8,780 bases of DNA, from the NCBI GenBank assembly GCA_028865155.1, contig JAGWKW010000051.1:1-8780 (forward strand), given 5' to 3'. The first letter of the stretch is position 1. Each line of letters opens with the position of its first letter. Under the pieces are notes generated by a model that was not told the DNA's origin, made no database searches, and saw nothing but the letters and a program-made list of their open reading frames with translations. The translations under genes were made by a program, and so were the position numbers. Below are positions 6,727 to 8,780 of this stretch, one piece after another. This stretch comes from Alphaproteobacteria bacterium. Its GTDB lineage: Bacteria > Pseudomonadota > Alphaproteobacteria > UBA9219.

Positions 6727-6738
6727 AATCATTGCGAA
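6714..6738 (+). terminator. Hairpin downstream of secF, possible terminator
   Basis: A 9-bp perfect stem (TTCGCAATG at 6714-6722 with CATTGCGAA at 6730-6738) has a 7-base loop. It is followed about 8 bp later by the T-rich stretch TTTTGTTTT at 6747-6755. The T-run is too far from the stem for a textbook Rho-independent terminator, so an operator is also possible. It lies 22 bp after the secF stop. Confidence 0.4.
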
Positions 6739-6818
6739 TCACGCAGTTTTGTTTTGACCTTCGCCCTGCAAGCTATTAGCGGTTACGGTCATCCTGAAAC
6801 TTCGAAAGAATCCATCGC

Positions 6819-8288
6819 GTGTTTCTCGGCATTGATATCGGAACTTCGGGCGTCAAAGCCATCCTGACCGACGAACAATCTGCCATCGTCGATCAACAAA
6901 CCGTCGCCTTGTCGATTTCGCGCCCGCATCCCCTATGGTCCGAACAGGATCCGCACGAATGGTGGGCGGCGACGCAAAGCGCCATAGACCAAATCAAAGC
7001 GCGCCACCCCGCCCAAATCGCGGCCGTCAAAGGCATCGGCCTTGCCGGGCAAATGCACGGCGCCGTTATCCTCGATAAAGACCATCGCGTCATCCGCCCC
7101 GCCATCCTGTGGAACGACGGGCGATGCGAAGAGGAATGCCGCCTGATCGAGGACAAAGTTCCGGCCTCGCGTAAAATAACCGGCAATATCGCCATGCCCG
7201 GCTTCACCGCGCCCAAACTGTTATGGATCGCGCGGCACGAACCGGAAAACTTCGCCAAAATCGACAAGGTTCTATTGCCGAAAGATTATATTCGCTTTTG
7301 CTTCACGAATGCCTTCTTCAGCGACATGTCCGATGCCGCAGGCACTTTATGGCTCGATGTCGCGCACCGGCGCTGGTCGGACGACATGCTCGCGGCCTGC
7401 GGCCTGACCCAGGCGCAGATGCCGGTTTTATGCGAAGGCTCGGCGGTGGCCGGAACGCTCAAACCCGAACTCGCGGAGCGCTGGGGCATGAAACCCGGCG
7501 TCGTCTTCGCGGGCGGCGCGGGCGACAACGCCGCGGGCGCGGTCGGCATCGGCGCGCTCGGCGAAGGACAGGCATTCATCTCGCTCGGCACATCGGGCGT
7601 CTATTTCGCCGGCACAAACCAGTTCCGAGCCTGCCCCGAAAAAACCGTCCACGCCTTCTGCCACGCCGTTCCCGGCACATGGCACCAGATGGGCGTTATC
7701 CTGAGCGCGGCCAGCTGCATCAAATCCGCAACCCGTTTCCTCGGCGCCGACAGCGAAAAAGACCTTGTCGCGCTTGTCACCGAAATCAATTATGCCAATC
7801 CGACGATCTTCCTTCCTTATCTGTCGGGTGAACGTACGCCGCACAACAACCCGGCGGCGACCGGCGCTTTTTTCGGCATCACGCACGAAACGACGCACGC
7901 CGACCTCGTCCAGGCTATTCTCGAAGGCGTGGCCTTCGCCTTCGCCGATTGCCAGGATGCGCTCGCGGCAGCCGGAACCCATGCCGACGACATCATGCTG
8001 ATCGGCGGCGGCGCCCGTAACGAAATGTGGGGCGAAATTCTCGCCAGCGCGCTGGACCGGCGCATCCTTTACGTCGCCGATGGCGACCAGGGTCCCGCCT
8101 TCGGCGCGGCGAAACTCGCGCGCATGGCGGCGACAAACGAGCCCGTTAACCAAGTCTCGACGCGACCGAAAGGCCAGAAAGCCGTTGAACCCAATGCGAA
8201 ATTAAAAAGCTACTTGCTCCCCAAGCTCCAGAAATATAGAAGGCTCTACCAACAGTTAGAGCCTTTGTATTTCGATTCAGCACAGTAA
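6819..8288 (+). CDS. xylB: Xylulokinase (FGGY carbohydrate kinase family)
   Basis: The protein phosphorylates D-xylulose with ATP to xylulose 5-phosphate, feeding the pentose phosphate pathway. At 489 aa it has the normal length. The FGGY features run in order: FLGIDIGTSGVKA (2-14) with the phosphate-binding start and D6, and GLAGQMHG (74-81) as the xylulokinase substrate loop. Next come AILWNDGR (95-102), AGGAGDNAAGAVGIG (231-245) with D236 as the candidate catalytic base (E. coli XylB D233), and SLGTSG (255-260). Last are FLPYLSGERTPHNNP (331-345) and the adenine-site IGGGARNEMW (395-404). The combination of GQMHG and YLSGERTPH favours xylulokinase over glycerol or ribulose kinase. GTG 6819 is the only sensible start, because the family motif begins at the second codon; the upstream GAAAGAA is a weak ribosome site. 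The Lys/Tyr-rich C terminus (KYRRLYQQLEPLY) matches the usual end. A phosphatase-like gene begins 15 bp downstream, and no xylose isomerase or transporter is visible. Confidence 0.93.
   Translation: MFLGIDIGTSGVKAILTDEQSAIVDQQTVALSISRPHPLWSEQDPHEWWAATQSAIDQIKARHPAQIAAVKGIGLAGQMHGAVILDKDHRVIRPAILWNDGRCEEECRLIEDKVPASRKITGNIAMPGFTAPKLLWIARHEPENFAKIDKVLLPKDYIRFCFTNAFFSDMSDAAGTLWLDVAHRRWSDDMLAACGLTQAQMPVLCEGSAVAGTLKPELAERWGMKPGVVFAGGAGDNAAGAVGIGALGEGQAFISLGTSGVYFAGTNQFRACPEKTVHAFCHAVPGTWHQMGVILSAASCIKSATRFLGADSEKDLVALVTEINYANPTIFLPYLSGERTPHNNPAATGAFFGITHETTHADLVQAILEGVAFAFADCQDALAAAGTHADDIMLIGGGARNEMWGEILASALDRRILYVADGDQGPAFGAAKLARMAATNEPVNQVSTRPKGQKAVEPNAKLKSYLLPKLQKYRRLYQQLEPLYFDSAQ
8240..8265 (+). 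terminator. Terminator-like hairpin inside the 3' end of xylB
   Basis: AAGGCTCTA (8240-8248) pairs perfectly with TAGAGCCTT (8257-8265) around an 8-base loop. TTTGTATTTC follows almost at once (8264-8273). The stem and T-rich tail suggest an intrinsic or attenuating terminator, yet it sits about 25 bp before the xylB stop, within coding sequence. It may limit readthrough into the next gene. Confidence 0.45.
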
Positions 8289-8290
8289 CC

Positions 8291-8298
8291 AAGGGGGG
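8291..8298 (+). promoter_or_regulatory. Strong Shine-Dalgarno site of the HAD-family gene
   Basis: AAGGGGGG is by far the best ribosome-binding site in the window. Its spacing is 5 bp to ATG 8304 and 8 bp to ATG 8307, so initiation may occur at either ATG, with 8307 at the better distance. It lies 3-10 bp after the xylB stop, fitting an operon. Confidence 0.65.
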
Positions 8299-8303
8299 TT
8301 TTC

Positions 8304-8780
8304 ATGATGTCGGATATTTTCTTTTCCAAGCTCGACGGCGTTCCCCTCAAAAACATCTTCATCTGTGTCGATTACGATCTGACCTTAGCGAACAAAGATC
8401 CCAAAAATTTTGATGATGCACCGCTTACCACAGAGCAATACAAAGGTCTGCACACCCTCTGCACGCGCATTGGCCGCTTCGTCATCGTTACGGCTCGCGG
8501 CGAGAAAAGCATATTGCAGTATCTAGGCGCTCATATTGGGGATCATGGACGCCTTCCCAATATTTCCTTGGCCTCCAATTCTGGTCATATGTGGCACAAG
8601 CTTGACGAACCTCAAAAACGCCACATCATACAGATTCCCGGATACAGCAAGGGAGCGTTGACTAAAACTGTCGATTCAATTTACGGCATCATTGGCGCGC
8701 TTAAAGAAAAATACCCCGATATCGGAGCCGACTACCGTGAATTATGTGGAGCTGTCGTCTATCAGTTTCCAGGCAAGCCA
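8304..8780 (+). CDS. HAD-superfamily sugar-phosphatase-like protein (trehalose-6-phosphate phosphatase-like), 3' truncated
   Basis: An open frame of 159 codons runs from ATG 8304 to the window end without a stop. HAD phosphatase features are visible. Motif I is CVDYDLTL (21-28), with D23 as the predicted nucleophile and D25 as the acid/base. Motif II is VIVTARG (60-66), where T63 is the phosphate-binding Thr, followed by a helix. NISLASNSGHMW (86-97) resembles the LAxxHG segment of OtsB-like and related sugar phosphatases. Most OtsB-like proteins have DYDGTL; here the Gly is Leu. The Lys of motif III and the Asp pair of motif IV lie beyond the window, so substrate cannot be told: trehalose 6-phosphate, sucrose phosphate or another sugar phosphate are all possible. 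The gene follows xylB closely and is probably co-transcribed with it. It has visibly lower GC (about 45-48% in sampled lines) and more AT-ending codons than its neighbours, which may mean acquisition by transfer. Confidence 0.65.
   Translation, partial: MMSDIFFSKLDGVPLKNIFICVDYDLTLANKDPKNFDDAPLTTEQYKGLHTLCTRIGRFVIVTARGEKSILQYLGAHIGDHGRLPNISLASNSGHMWHKLDEPQKRHIIQIPGYSKGALTKTVDSIYGIIGALKEKYPDIGADYRELCGAVVYQFPGKP

Noticed and set aside
6754..6779. Possible promoter TTGACC ... TATTAG before xylB
   Set aside because: The spacer is only 14 bp and the -10 matches 4 of 6 positions, too poor to call.
7428..8153. 241-codon minus-strand frame within xylB
   Set aside because: It is the antisense shadow of a well-conserved kinase gene.

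Overview
This 8.8 kb window reads as chromosome from a GC-rich Gram-negative bacterium, most probably an alphaproteobacterium. The pointers are LpxI in place of LpxH, a lipid A deacylase, several GTG/TTG-type starts with weak Shine-Dalgarno sites, and GC-rich intergenic palindromes. No rRNA, tRNA or taxon-specific marker is present, so the placement is inference. All seven recognisable genes lie on the plus strand. Two of them are cut by the window edges.

Layout: (1) 2-646 is the C-terminal part of aminopeptidase N (pepN). (2) 681-2050 is a lipid A pair: a PagL-like outer-membrane 3-O-deacylase whose stop codon overlaps the GTG start of lpxI, which makes lipid X. (3) 2178-4622 is a full-length type IVB (Dot/Icm-type) secretion coupling ATPase of the DotL/IcmO family, with no other secretion gene beside it in the window. 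(4) 4623-4867 holds a GC-rich double hairpin. (5) 4868-5584 is an exported SIMPL/DUF541-like protein. (6) 5584-5740 holds two strong palindromes and one small one, all opening with GAGCA. (7) 5781-6692 is secF without an adjacent secD. (8) 6819-8288 is xylulokinase (xylB), followed after 15 bp by the start of a HAD-family sugar-phosphatase-like gene that runs off the end at 8780 and has lower GC than its neighbours.

Most of the window is envelope-related: lipid A synthesis and remodelling, Sec export, a secretion-coupling ATPase and an exported protein. The last two genes form a probable small sugar-metabolism operon. The most notable items are the apparently solitary DotL/IcmO protein with a long Ala-rich tail, the pagL-lpxI coupling, the GAGCA palindrome cluster upstream of secF, and a terminator-like hairpin inside the 3' end of xylB. 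Nothing here amounts to a clearly new multi-gene system. The solitary coupling ATPase is the best lead.
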